64,000 bases of DNA, taken from NCBI GenBank assembly GCA_020635075.1, contig JACKAM010000001.1, forward strand, positions 1,426,001 to 1,490,000, in the 5' to 3' direction. The stretch comes from Pseudobdellovibrionaceae bacterium (GTDB taxonomy: Bacteria; Bdellovibrionota; Bdellovibrionia; Bdellovibrionales; UBA1609). Shown here in pieces: positions 34,854-43,812 of the stretch (position 1 is its first letter; each line of letters opens with the position of its first letter). The notes below the pieces were generated by a model. The model was not told the origin of the DNA, ran no database searches, and was given only the letters and a program-made list of their open reading frames with translations. The position numbers and the translations under genes were made by a program.

Positions 34854-35636
34854 GTGAACGACAGACTGACTGTTAAGGCCGACAACTATGTGTCGCGGTT
34901 TCATTTCCTGGATAAAGATCTTCTCCGTTTTGATCGCATTCACCGTTTTGTGGGCCCAACCAAGGAAGTGGACAGTCTCCCCCGCATTTGGTCCCTGGCC
35001 CTCGCGGATTTTGAACCTGGCATCATCAGAGTGCCGACTGAAAATGGCCCAGCAGAACTGGTGGGTCCGGTAGGGGTTTTTATGCCACCCTTTTCCCCTA
35101 TCCAGTGGCAAATTGAACCATCGGTACTGGAGTTTCGAGCTTTTATCAGTCCAACCTCCCTGCCCCCGGGGATTCCACGGGATCCCTTTTTCTTTTCCTG
35201 GGCGGGTAATCAGGATCCAACTTCAGTGGATGAGATTCTTGCCCTTCTGACTGATCTGCAAAACCTGACTTACATTAAGCCGCCAGGACGCTACAGTGTT
35301 CCGGCGCAAATGACTAAGATATTTATTGATAACAATTACCATCAACGCATCAGTTTGGCCGAGATGGCAAAACAACTGAATTACTCCCATTCGTTCTTAA
35401 CACGTAGCTTTAAGTCTACTTATGGCATCTCTCCTGTCGAGTATCGAACCCGCCTTCGCCTGTTTGATGCTCAAATGTTGCTTCTGACCAAGTCATCAAA
35501 GGTCACTCACGTCGCCTACGCTTCTGGGTTTTCCGATCCTGGACGTTTTATGAAGCAATTTCGTCGACTTTTCAGAGCCCGCCCCTCTCAGTTCCGGATT
35601 AAACGGGGCCTTGAAGGCAGGGATCTGGGCAATTGA
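34854..35636 (+). CDS. AraC-family transcription regulator (copy 1)
   Basis: A 260-residue regulator with a cupin-like sensory half (about residues 1-150: LPRIWSLALADFEPG, VGVFMPPFSPIQWQ) and a C-terminal AraC double helix-turn-helix (ISLAEMAKQLNYSHSFLTRSFKSTYGISPVEYRTRLRL and VTHVAYASGFSDPGRFMKQFRRLF). GTG 34854 fits a GGGGG ribosome site and aligns with the start of copy 2; ATG 34839 is an in-frame alternative. It lies directly after feeM-like gene 1. A partner protein in the second pair (37589-38365) aligns over its full length. Confidence 0.88.
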   Translation: MNDRLTVKADNYVSRFHFLDKDLLRFDRIHRFVGPTKEVDSLPRIWSLALADFEPGIIRVPTENGPAELVGPVGVFMPPFSPIQWQIEPSVLEFRAFISPTSLPPGIPRDPFFFSWAGNQDPTSVDEILALLTDLQNLTYIKPPGRYSVPAQMTKIFIDNNYHQRISLAEMAKQLNYSHSFLTRSFKSTYGISPVEYRTRLRLFDAQMLLLTKSSKVTHVAYASGFSDPGRFMKQFRRLFRARPSQFRIKRGLEGRDLGN

Positions 35637-35638
35637 GA

Positions 35639-36550
35639 TCAAGTGATCTTCCGAGTGGTGCCCAACTTCAGGGCTCTTTTCAACATTTGGAAATCAGTCC
35701 TAAACTCCTTGGGTATAAGACTGTGAACCTTCAGTGGTGACTGAATCTCATCGACAAACAGATGTTGGCCTCTTTCCCGAGGAATTCCGACCAGAATCCC
35801 CATCACGGGAACTCCAAAGGGGATCATCAAATGCCAGCTCTTTTTGGCCGGAGACGGAAGACAACTGACCAACTCATCAGCCGTCCAGGCCGCCGCCATG
35901 GAAAGCTCAAAGTCCCGGTGAAAAAGGGAGAAGTCGGGACGCCCTTTCATCCCGTAAGTGTCAGTGTAGAGATTGGTTTGCCACTGGTTTTTCAATCGCA
36001 AGGGGTCCGTTACAAAAATAACTCCCTCCGCTGATGAGAGGTCCTCCATTGTCTTCAAGGCTTTGCCCACGTCCTTCTGATCAGGTAAATGGTGCAGGCA
36101 GTTCATGGCAGTGATCAATTCAAATCCCTCTCTAACCAGCGAAGGCGCCTCAATCATGTTTTCACAGTGAGCAAAGGCCGCAGGAAGATTTTTCCTAAGG
36201 CACTCAAGCATCGGCGGGGATAGATCTAATCCATGAACTTCACAATCGGGAAAAGACTTTCCAAGGAGCCGAGTGAATTGCCCAGGGCCACAGCATAAAT
36301 CCACAATCCGTTGTCCTGATTTTGGAGTCCTCAGAATTCGGCAAATGAGTTCCAGGCTGACGCCATAGACAACCGCCATCGAGGTCTCCATAACCCTATC
36401 GTAGTGGGCCACCTGTTCTGCCTCATCTGAAACTTCCGGCTCAGGTCGGCGCTCCAGGTTGTATGGGGAGGTCCACTTGTTGGCTCCAGAGAGCACGAGA
36501 TAGGTCAGACACTTTTTGAGGGGATTCAACAGACTCACAGACACTCCCAT
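35639..36550 (-). CDS. SAM-dependent methyltransferase (class I)
   Basis: A 303-residue protein. Residues 75-190 carry the class I fold: motif I VDLCCGPGQFTRLL, then GLDLSPPMLECL, ITAMNCLHHL and GVIFVTDPLRLK. The N-terminal 70 residues include a hydrophobic stretch (LLNPLKKCLTYLVLSGANKW). The C-terminal 100 residues have hydrophobic patches (MIPFGVPVMGILVG), so it may sit at the membrane. It is convergent with the araC-1 gene (2-bp gap). It may O- or N-methylate the product of the FeeM-like enzymes; that is inferred from position only. Confidence 0.85.
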   Translation of the reverse strand: MGVSVSLLNPLKKCLTYLVLSGANKWTSPYNLERRPEPEVSDEAEQVAHYDRVMETSMAVVYGVSLELICRILRTPKSGQRIVDLCCGPGQFTRLLGKSFPDCEVHGLDLSPPMLECLRKNLPAAFAHCENMIEAPSLVREGFELITAMNCLHHLPDQKDVGKALKTMEDLSSAEGVIFVTDPLRLKNQWQTNLYTDTYGMKGRPDFSLFHRDFELSMAAAWTADELVSCLPSPAKKSWHLMIPFGVPVMGILVGIPRERGQHLFVDEIQSPLKVHSLIPKEFRTDFQMLKRALKLGTTRKIT

Positions 36551-36616
36551 CGTTTTCTAGTGTCCATAAGGCTATCAAGGCCTGGAGCAAGGCAACAGGT
36601 CTTGCCCGTGGAAAGC

Positions 36617-36635
36617 GGTTCAACTAAGTTGAACC
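36617..36635. promoter_or_regulatory. 9-1-9 palindrome over the ribosome site of the 36639 gene
   Basis: GGTTCAACT-A-AGTTGAACC is a perfect palindrome around one base, ending 3 nt before the ATG of the TIGR02147-type regulator. It looks like an operator for autoregulation. It also lies in the divergent promoter region of the methyltransferase gene and could control both. Confidence 0.65.
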
Positions 36636-36638
36636 ACT

Positions 36639-37385
36639 ATGATTTCAGTACGTGACGGTCTAAAAGAAGATTTTGAAAAACGGAAGTTGCGCAATCCGGC
36701 TTACTCCCTTCGCGCCTTTGCCCGAGACTTGGGGCTGGATCACGCGTCTCTGTCGCAGATCTTGTCAGGCAAGCGACGCATTTCAAAAGCCAACTTCGAG
36801 AAGATCGCGCAAGCACTTCACCTTACCGATGATCAAGTGAAGCAGTTGAAACACGAGGTTGACCTGGGGTTGGAGAGTTACTCGACTCTAGACGATCAAC
36901 TGATAGCACGAAAGAACCGCTGGTACCTGGACGCCATTTGCGAACTCACTCGTCTGGAGGATTTTGAGCCCAGTGTCCCTTGGGTGGCTCAGGCACTCGG
37001 CCTGTCGGAATCAGAAGTTCAGGAAGCAGTTGATCTTTTGACAGCATTGGGTGAACTGCGGGTTTCAAAAGATAAGTGGGAGGTGGTTGAATTCTGTACG
37101 ACCACACTCAGTGGAACCAAGATGTCCAATCTGGATTTGGCGTCGGCAGTACGACAATGCCAAAGAGGCTTTATGTCCAAGCAGATTGAAGCCTTCGAAA
37201 AATTTCCCTTTGAAGAAATGAGTCACTACGGCCTCACCTTGGCGTTTGATCCGGATAAACTTCCTGAGATTAGACAGAAGCTCATCAAGACGATACGTGA
37301 AATTTCCCGTGAAGCCGAATCAGGGCAGACCAGACAAAGAAGGGTCTATCGCCTCAATCTCTCTTTTTTTCCGGTGAGCGATTAA
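36639..37385 (+). CDS. TIGR02147/DUF4423-type regulator with XRE-like HTH
   Basis: A 248-residue protein. The N-terminal helix-turn-helix is AFARDLGLDHASLSQILSGKRRISKANFEKIAQALHLTDDQ (residues 22-65). The rest follows the TIGR02147 pattern: the DAICELTRLEDFEPSVPWVAQALGLSESEVQEAVDLLTALGEL winged segment, then GTKMSNLDLASAVRQCQRGFMSKQIEAF. Such proteins are abundant in Bdellovibrio and Fibrobacter. It begins right after a palindrome, suggesting it binds its own promoter. It lies between the two FeeM-AraC pairs. Confidence 0.82.
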   Translation: MISVRDGLKEDFEKRKLRNPAYSLRAFARDLGLDHASLSQILSGKRRISKANFEKIAQALHLTDDQVKQLKHEVDLGLESYSTLDDQLIARKNRWYLDAICELTRLEDFEPSVPWVAQALGLSESEVQEAVDLLTALGELRVSKDKWEVVEFCTTTLSGTKMSNLDLASAVRQCQRGFMSKQIEAFEKFPFEEMSHYGLTLAFDPDKLPEIRQKLIKTIREISREAESGQTRQRRVYRLNLSFFPVSD

Positions 37386-37521
37386 ATCTCTAGATTTGCC
37401 CTTATTCGCTCGCAAATGGGGATGTCCTTTGCGCGCCGAGTCCCGAAAGGTCATTAGAGTTAAGCGAAATCGACCAAGAAGTTATCAAATGGGTCCAGGT
37501 CGTGCTGGCATTCTCTTGAAA

Positions 37522-37535
37522 GGTCAAAAAACGAC
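37522..37535 (+). promoter_or_regulatory. FeeM-cluster motif copy B, before araC-2/feeM-2
   Basis: GGTCAAAAAACGAC lies 53 nt before the ATG of the AraC copy 2. TATCCT, about 23 nt after the motif, is a possible -10. Confidence 0.65.
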
Positions 37536-37588
37536 AGGTTTTAATCAAGTCTTCAAACTATCCTAGGTTCCAGAGGGCTAGGTGATAA

Positions 37589-38365
37589 ATGTCGCGGGTT
37601 AGCGTCGAAGGCCAAAACTCTACTTCCGAATACCGGTGGATCAGCCCCGAGTTGGTTTACTTCAGGCGCAGACAGTACCGTCACCGCCCCTGCAGTGAGA
37701 TCGACGCCTTCCCATCCATGTGGACGGTGGGAATTGCCAATCTTCGCCCCGGCCAGGTTTCCGTCCGTAGCGGCAATCATCTCATCCAGAAATCCGGGTC
37801 GTGGGCAGCTTTTATTCCACCCTTTAATATGGTGAATTGGCAGCTTTCGGCGGGGGCTCTACATTGGCAGGCCTATCTGTCTATTGCACCCCTGCCTGAA
37901 TTTTTAAGCGACAGAGCCTTTGCCTTTCCCTGGGACAGTCAGTGGGCCCCCCAGTCGGTTGACGATTTATTTGCAATTCTTAAGGGAGTGCAAACTCCAG
38001 AGTATATCAACGACCAACATCAACAGTCGGGGATCGCTCTGCGAGCCAAGCAGTTTATCGACCGCACGTTTCGCGATCCAGAAGTTGGCGTTACCGAAGT
38101 GGCCGAAGCCCTCAATGTTTCCCACTCCTTTATGACCCGCGAATTCAAAAAGGCTTTTGGTCTGACACCTGTTTCCTATCGAACCAAGTTGAGGGTTTTT
38201 GAGTCGACAAAGCTGATGCTGATGTCTGGTTACAATGTCACCACTGCAGGGCATGAAGTGGGATTCACAGACACGGCTCGATTTAACAAACAATTTCGTA
38301 ATCTCATGAACACCATACCCTCCCAGTTTTGTTTGGAGAAAAGGCTCAAAAGAGGCTCCTCGTGA
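37589..38365 (+). CDS. AraC-family transcription regulator (copy 2)
   Basis: A 258-residue paralogue of the 34854-35636 protein with the same cupin-like N-terminus (MWTVGIANLRPGQ, WAAFIPPFNMVNWQ). The C-terminal HTH pair is GVTEVAEALNVSHSFMTREFKKAFGLTPVSYRTKLRVFE and TTAGHEVGFTDTARFNKQFRNLM. The ribosome site AGGTGATAA precedes the ATG. It overlaps feeM-like gene 2 by GTGA, so the pair is coupled. Gene order is reversed relative to the first pair (AraC then FeeM). It probably controls motif sites B, C, D and A2; this has not been shown. Confidence 0.88.
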   Translation: MSRVSVEGQNSTSEYRWISPELVYFRRRQYRHRPCSEIDAFPSMWTVGIANLRPGQVSVRSGNHLIQKSGSWAAFIPPFNMVNWQLSAGALHWQAYLSIAPLPEFLSDRAFAFPWDSQWAPQSVDDLFAILKGVQTPEYINDQHQQSGIALRAKQFIDRTFRDPEVGVTEVAEALNVSHSFMTREFKKAFGLTPVSYRTKLRVFESTKLMLMSGYNVTTAGHEVGFTDTARFNKQFRNLMNTIPSQFCLEKRLKRGSS

Positions 38366-39648
38366 GACGAAGATTCAAACGAGTTTTTCATCAGGGTCTC
38401 ACCTTTTTTCTCGGATATTTGCCGACCAGCATCCGACACCGATTGATCCGTAGCCAACTGAATTTGATTTATGATCTCCCCGAAGGTCTCCATTTCAAGA
38501 TTGCTCGCACCGACAAAGAACTACAGGGTGCTTTTGCCCTTCTTCATGACAGTTATGTCGACATGGGTTACATGTTGCCCCATCCATCCGGGCTGAGGGT
38601 GACATTCTATCACCTACTCCCAAGCACGACGACCGTCGTCGGCATTTACAAAGACGAAGTCGTCGCCACCTTGTCCATTATTCGCGATAGCTCACATGGA
38701 TTACCCATGGATTCAGCCTTTAGTCTTTCTCGCTTACGGAAGGAGGGTGGCAAACTCGCCGAGATTTCCTCACTTGCGGTGCACAAGGAGTTCCGCAACA
38801 AAGGGGGGCTCGCCCTGTTTCCCCTCTTTCGCTATCTGTGGATTTATTGCCGCTTTTATTTTGCTGTGGACTATATCGTGATGGCCACTCATCCACGGCT
38901 GAGCGAGATGTTTGACGCTTTGGTGCTCTTTAGCCCTCTCGAAGAAAAGCAAGTGCCCAATTACGGGTTTGCCAATGGCGCACCAGCCGTCTCGAAGGTC
39001 TTAGACCTAAGAAAAGCTCCCATGCTCTATGCCATGAAGTACGGTGACAAACCCGACGCAAAGAACCTGTACCGCTATATGGTGCCTCCGGACATGGGCG
39101 GAGTTGAATTCCCTGCCATTTGTCTCCCCAACCGGGAGGACTTTAGGATATCTGATCCCGTCATGACCCCCGAGTTATTGAGGACTCTGTTTGTGGAGAA
39201 GGCTCAGGCCCTGGAGAACCTAAATGAGGAGCAGATAAGAACGGTCGTGTCCCACTACTCGACTCCTTCTTATACGGAAAACGTACCACAAATTCTCAGA
39301 CTGACAGAGAAGATTCAACTCAGTCTGCGACGTCCTGCCGAACCCAGGTATGATGTACAATGCACCGGCCAGCTTCGCCGTCCCTTTGCCAAGGATCCAA
39401 AATTTCCTATGCTGGTCACCAATGTCTCCGAGAGCGGTCTAGGTGGCAAAGCGACGGGTAACCTGGAAGAAGGTCAGACTTATAGAATCACCTTGGCCGT
39501 GGCCCCGCTTGAGGTTTTGGCTCTTACAGTTATTGTCCGCTGGCAAAACCCACAAGGCTTGATTGGCCTCGAAATCCTTCGCTCTTCTGATCGCTGGAAG
39601 AGTTTTGTTCGACGTCTTCAAACCACCAGCCTTGACGAGGCTGCCTGA
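38362..39648 (+). CDS. FeeM-like N-acyl amino acid synthase with PilZ-like tail (copy 2)
   Basis: A 428-residue paralogue of the 33592 protein. FeeM core: FKIARTDKELQGAFALLHDSYVDMGYM, KLAEISSLAVHKEFRNKGG, VMATHPRLSEMFDALVLFSPL and FANGAPAVSKVLDLR. The C-terminal segment LVTNVSESGLGGKATGNLEEGQ...VIVRWQNPQGLIGLEIL is PilZ-like, with N-x-S-x-x-G but no clear RxxxR. GTG 38362 is chosen because it overlaps the araC-2 stop (GTGA) with GAGG before it; a TTG at 38329 is possible. The two copies differ widely, so they are old duplicates that may use different amino acids or chain lengths. Confidence 0.77.
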   Translation: MRRRFKRVFHQGLTFFLGYLPTSIRHRLIRSQLNLIYDLPEGLHFKIARTDKELQGAFALLHDSYVDMGYMLPHPSGLRVTFYHLLPSTTTVVGIYKDEVVATLSIIRDSSHGLPMDSAFSLSRLRKEGGKLAEISSLAVHKEFRNKGGLALFPLFRYLWIYCRFYFAVDYIVMATHPRLSEMFDALVLFSPLEEKQVPNYGFANGAPAVSKVLDLRKAPMLYAMKYGDKPDAKNLYRYMVPPDMGGVEFPAICLPNREDFRISDPVMTPELLRTLFVEKAQALENLNEEQIRTVVSHYSTPSYTENVPQILRLTEKIQLSLRRPAEPRYDVQCTGQLRRPFAKDPKFPMLVTNVSESGLGGKATGNLEEGQTYRITLAVAPLEVLALTVIVRWQNPQGLIGLEILRSSDRWKSFVRRLQTTSLDEAA

Positions 39649-39660
39649 TCAAAAAACGAC
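39647..39660 (+). promoter_or_regulatory. FeeM-cluster motif copy C, before the MMPL exporter
   Basis: GATCAAAAAACGAC, beginning at the feeM-2 stop codon, 68 nt before the exporter ATG. A TAATTT 24 nt further on is a possible -10. Confidence 0.65.
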
Positions 39661-39728
39661 CGTGTTTAATGGACTAGTTTTCACTAATTTGGTGCTGAAT
39701 GCCTCAAACCGGCTAATAATAATGATCA

Positions 39729-42014
39729 ATGAAGCTCCTTAATCAGCCCCTTTCTCGAACCACCAGTAAGGCTTTTCTTTTTGCCTATGGAGTTTTGTTG
39801 ATTCTGGCGTCGCTTGCGATTTTGCGAGCCGAAATCAACAATGTCCCCGATGTTTATCTGCCACCAAATTCAGAAGCCGTCCTCCTGCAAAGGCAGATGA
39901 ATCAATTTTTCCTCCCAGATGAGGTCCTCATCGCCATATTCTCGGCTCAGGATCTGTACAGTCGGGAAAAGCTGGACGCAATTCGACAACTCACTCAAAC
40001 CATGACCGATCACCCCTTGGTGAGCAAGGTCAAGTCGGTGAGTCATCAGGAAAAGATGGTTCCCACCCCTGATGGATTTGCCATTGAACCTCTGGTGCCA
40101 CCAGACACTGATGAGGCCACAGCCCTAAAAGAGAGAATCGCCTCCGAAAGTCTTGCCGAGAACCTTCTGTTCTCAAAGGACCTAACCACCCTGGCTGTGG
40201 TGGTGTTTCCGCTTCACGCTTCAGATTCAACCGAACGCCTGAAGCTGGAAGAGGATTTTGCCGCGGCTATTCGAGATCATGGATTGGCAGACGACCACCA
40301 GGCAACCGGTGGCCTCCTGCCGCTTGATACAGCCCAATTGAAGGCCTTACTCTTTGATATATCTATTTACACGCCTCTGACTGTTCTCATTGGCCTGCTG
40401 CTTCTCTGGTTTCTTTACCGTCGTTGGCTGGCCCTGCTGGCACTGTTGATCTCTTCAAATTTTGTCATTTCCTCCAGCTTGGCCTGCTACGGGCTCTTCA
40501 AAGTACCCGTCACATCGATCACGGGCTTACTTCCCACCATGTTGGCTGCCCTCAATACGTCCATGTTGATTCACTTTTTCAGGTCCACACAAAGGCAGGA
40601 CCACATTGGAGTTAAAGGGTCTGAACGAAGCTTTCGAGCTTTTTTAGAAATTATCAAGCCCTCACTCCTCACCTGTCTGACGACGGCCATAGGTCTTATG
40701 TCATTGGGCTTCAGCGAGATTCCTCCGATTCGCTTTTTTGGTCTCTTTGGGGGGATCGGCATTCTTTCTTCGGGACTTAGTCTGTTCCTATTCACCTACC
40801 CCTTGTTTATCTTGTTTGATGATCGCCCTTGGCCTAAACCTAAAGGGTCCCTGAAGTGGATTGACCGGATAACCCGAGCTGCCAGTCGTTCTTCTGTTCG
40901 ACACCCAGGCCTCACGGTTGGCCTGGTCTTTGTCGGTTCTCTACTGCTCTTGCCTCAGATCTTCAAGATTGAAACCGAGACTAACTTTTTTGAATTTTTT
41001 AAACCAAATCACCCCATTTCAGTCGCCAGTGACAAGATTGAAAACAAGCTCTCAGGTCTTTCCCAACTTCGCATTCAGTTTTCTGCTGACAATGAGGAAA
41101 CACTCTTCTCTCCTGAAGTGCTCAAGAATATTGAGCAAGTCCATACCTGGGCTCTCGCTCAGCCTGAAATTAACAAGGTCATCTCGGGAGTCGATTACGT
41201 CAAAGAAATGAATTGGGCGTTTAACTCTGGTCAAGCCAGTTTTCGCTCCATTCCCGATTCGGCCGAGTTGATTCAACAGTACCTATTTGTCTACGACGGC
41301 AAAGACCTGGACGAGTTTGTCTCGCCCGATCGTACCAGGATGATCTCCTCGGTGAGCATCACCTCCCACGACACTCAATCCTTAGGGAAAGTTATTGAAC
41401 GAATTAAAACCTATCTTTCCCAAATGGACTGGCCTACTCGGGTCAAATGGGAAATTGGCGGGCACTCGAAGGCTCTGGTCGACCAAGAACGACTTTTGAT
41501 ACAAGGGCAACTCTACAGCTTGGCGAGTGCCTTGTTTCTGATCTGGCTCTTTATGGTCATCCAAACGGGCTCCATCTCGATGGGTCTGTTGTGTATGCTA
41601 CCCAATATCGCGCCAGCTATGACCATGTTTATTGCAATGGGAGTTTTCGGCATTCATCTCGACATGGCCACAGCCCTTGTGGCGAGTCTTGTGGTTGGCA
41701 TCGCCGTGGACGACACGATTCACATTGTTCATTCCCTTCAGCGCAACTCTCTCGCCACGGAACCTCAACGAGCGCGTTCCATAACCCGCGCTCTTCATTC
41801 GACGGGCAGATCCGTTGTTTCGACGACCCTGGTGATATGCTCTCAATTCGCCATTTTGACATCCTCGGAGTTTATCCCAAGTGCTGAATATGGACTTCTA
41901 TGTGCTATTTCTCTGGCCAGCGCTCTCGTATTTGATTTATTCTTGTTGCCTGCACTGATCATGGTCTTGTTTTCGTTTGCCGACAAAAGAAGTCTCTCTA
42001 AAAGGACGATCTGA
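39729..42014 (+). CDS. MMPL/RND-family exporter
   Basis: A 761-residue transporter with the two-fold RND plan. It has TM1 (about 15-32), a periplasmic loop (33-215), a block of five TM segments (about 216-355), TM7 (about 395), a second loop (420-590), and a final block of five TM segments (about 590-755). MMPL signatures are FFEFFKPNHPISVASDKIE and ALVASLVVGIAVDDTIHIVHSL, with the conserved membrane Asp pair. It is the HAE3/hopanoid- or lipid-exporter-like group rather than drug efflux, inferred from size and absence of AcrA/TolC genes. Motif C lies 68 nt upstream. Its end overlaps the convergent outer-membrane barrel gene by 17 bp. Likely cargo: the FeeM product. Confidence 0.88.
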   Translation: MKLLNQPLSRTTSKAFLFAYGVLLILASLAILRAEINNVPDVYLPPNSEAVLLQRQMNQFFLPDEVLIAIFSAQDLYSREKLDAIRQLTQTMTDHPLVSKVKSVSHQEKMVPTPDGFAIEPLVPPDTDEATALKERIASESLAENLLFSKDLTTLAVVVFPLHASDSTERLKLEEDFAAAIRDHGLADDHQATGGLLPLDTAQLKALLFDISIYTPLTVLIGLLLLWFLYRRWLALLALLISSNFVISSSLACYGLFKVPVTSITGLLPTMLAALNTSMLIHFFRSTQRQDHIGVKGSERSFRAFLEIIKPSLLTCLTTAIGLMSLGFSEIPPIRFFGLFGGIGILSSGLSLFLFTYPLFILFDDRPWPKPKGSLKWIDRITRAASRSSVRHPGLTVGLVFVGSLLLLPQIFKIETETNFFEFFKPNHPISVASDKIENKLSGLSQLRIQFSADNEETLFSPEVLKNIEQVHTWALAQPEINKVISGVDYVKEMNWAFNSGQASFRSIPDSAELIQQYLFVYDGKDLDEFVSPDRTRMISSVSITSHDTQSLGKVIERIKTYLSQMDWPTRVKWEIGGHSKALVDQERLLIQGQLYSLASALFLIWLFMVIQTGSISMGLLCMLPNIAPAMTMFIAMGVFGIHLDMATALVASLVVGIAVDDTIHIVHSLQRNSLATEPQRARSITRALHSTGRSVVSTTLVICSQFAILTSSEFIPSAEYGLLCAISLASALVFDLFLLPALIMVLFSFADKRSLSKRTI

Positions 42015-43812
42015 GAGACAGACTAATCACATCCTTTTTGTTGTAAAAGCCACCCAACTCACGCTCCGCTCCCGAAAAGTAGTGGTACTCCAAGGATATC
42101 ACTTGCGGTTCCCAGCCCAGGTACTGGATCTGGGGACTGATGTACAGGTTGTGACGCCCCAGAGCAACCAGGGATCTCATCGATAATTCCCATTTGTCGG
42201 CCGAATATCTTTTCCACCAGCGTACCCCAAGGTCATAAAATTCATTGAGTTCAGTGATGGGCTCACTAACCCTCACCTTATCCCCGCTCAATCGCAAGGC
42301 CAGCTGCCCCAACCAGGGAAGATCACTCAACTCCAAGCCCAACCTCCATGCCAAACGACTCCTCTCAATCACCTCTAAGGAGGTGTTCAGGACCGGATAG
42401 CTGGGGTCATGACTCACTTCAAACATCCACACCCCGCCCAACATTTCCGCCGACCCATCCAGTGCAACCATTGTCGACTGAGGTGACTTCTCAACAAAGG
42501 TGGAGCCCTTGGTGCTGGCAATGGCCAGAGATGGGGGTTGGCCCAAAGCAATTCTGGCTAAAACCTCTTTGTTGGGAATTACTAGGGGTATCAGTCGCGG
42601 AGCATGGACAAGGTAAAAACCGATATCAAGGCTTTCCCCCACTCTCTCCAGTAAAATCCCAGAAGCCGGTTTGTCAGGGTGTTCCTCCGAAATGCTTCCC
42701 AGTTGTATCAATTGAGACAAAATTGGCTCTTTTGATAGACCCAATGCCCGACCATTATAGCGATCAACAATCGACCAAAGCTGATCTGCCTTGGCCACTA
42801 TGGGGAGTTTGGCCCTGGGGATGGCCACCACATCGAGAGACCAATTTCCCAAAAACCGCTGGTAGCGCAGAAGAGGGTCTCCGCGCTTGAGAAATTCATA
42901 GGGCTGAGCTGGTCCTCGTCGCCAGTCGATTCTTCCTAGTCGCAACAAAGTTGAGTTTTCCTCCAGTCGCCCCCACTGGATCTTTTCCACTCCTGCCGAC
43001 AGGCTAGAATTCCTGTCTTTGTATTGGAAAACACTGCCGGCCAGATCCGCGTACTGATAGTTCTCCTCAGAACCCTCGATGGCATCTACATCATAGTGCC
43101 CACCAAGCCGAAACTCAAATTTTGGATTCAGCTTGAAGCTTCGTCCAATATCAATCCACAAGCTCCCTTGACCGGATGGTCGGCCCTGACCCTTTTCCGA
43201 AGCCAAACCTTCGCGACGCAAGATCAAGGTGGCATCGACACCTGCTTCATCCTCCTCGACGGCCTCTCCCTCAGTGGTTTCAGACTCTTCAAGAGATGGC
43301 ATTTCTGCAACTGTATCAAAGACCATGACCTGAGGGGCCGCCTTCTTCGTTTCGACTAAGGAATAGAGGATCAGCTTGGCCCTCTTTCTTTCACCTGAGA
43401 GCTTCTTCCAGCCGAGCAGCTTTGCCCTCTGCAAAACTTTGTTCGCATCTCGGACAGTGGTTATCTGGGTGACTACAACCTGACTGGCTTCCTTCCCTTG
43501 GGTGATTCGGGTGACTGACAGAAACCGCAGGGCCGATAGATCTCGGCTCCTGACCTTACTTGTCGTCAAAAACTGAAACTCGTAGAAATACTTTCTGACT
43601 CTTTTCTTTTTGAGGCTCAAAGACGAGTGACCCTGGGTCTTTAGTTTCTTGAGAGTGGCCTTTGCCCGTTGGCGATTAAATGTCTGCAAGTGGGTTGTGG
43701 TCTGTTCATCGGCGAAACCCTGAGATGTCCCGAAAATTACAAGAAGGAGGAATAGCAGGGCCGCCCCTCTTGGCGACAACAGATCAACGAACCCTGCTGC
43801 GCAGCTTTTCAT
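41998..43812 (-). CDS. Outer-membrane beta-barrel protein, DUF1302-like
   Basis: A 604-residue protein with a signal peptide ending near SQGFADEQ. A 150-residue N-terminal region has Lys-rich helices. From about 185 onwards there is a barrel of alternating strands, ending in Phe (SLSLRSSF), as outer-membrane proteins do. The segment IQWGRLEENSTLLRLGRIDWRRGP is like that of DUF1302-type barrels that accompany MMPL transporters and LolA-like proteins. ATG 43812 lies 10 nt after GGAG; a TTG at 43830 is in frame. The start overlaps the LolA-like gene. Likely the final outer-membrane step of export. Confidence 0.75.
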   Translation of the reverse strand: MKSCAAGFVDLLSPRGAALLFLLLVIFGTSQGFADEQTTTHLQTFNRQRAKATLKKLKTQGHSSLSLKKKRVRKYFYEFQFLTTSKVRSRDLSALRFLSVTRITQGKEASQVVVTQITTVRDANKVLQRAKLLGWKKLSGERKRAKLILYSLVETKKAAPQVMVFDTVAEMPSLEESETTEGEAVEEDEAGVDATLILRREGLASEKGQGRPSGQGSLWIDIGRSFKLNPKFEFRLGGHYDVDAIEGSEENYQYADLAGSVFQYKDRNSSLSAGVEKIQWGRLEENSTLLRLGRIDWRRGPAQPYEFLKRGDPLLRYQRFLGNWSLDVVAIPRAKLPIVAKADQLWSIVDRYNGRALGLSKEPILSQLIQLGSISEEHPDKPASGILLERVGESLDIGFYLVHAPRLIPLVIPNKEVLARIALGQPPSLAIASTKGSTFVEKSPQSTMVALDGSAEMLGGVWMFEVSHDPSYPVLNTSLEVIERSRLAWRLGLELSDLPWLGQLALRLSGDKVRVSEPITELNEFYDLGVRWWKRYSADKWELSMRSLVALGRHNLYISPQIQYLGWEPQVISLEYHYFSGAERELGGFYNKKDVISLSLRSSF

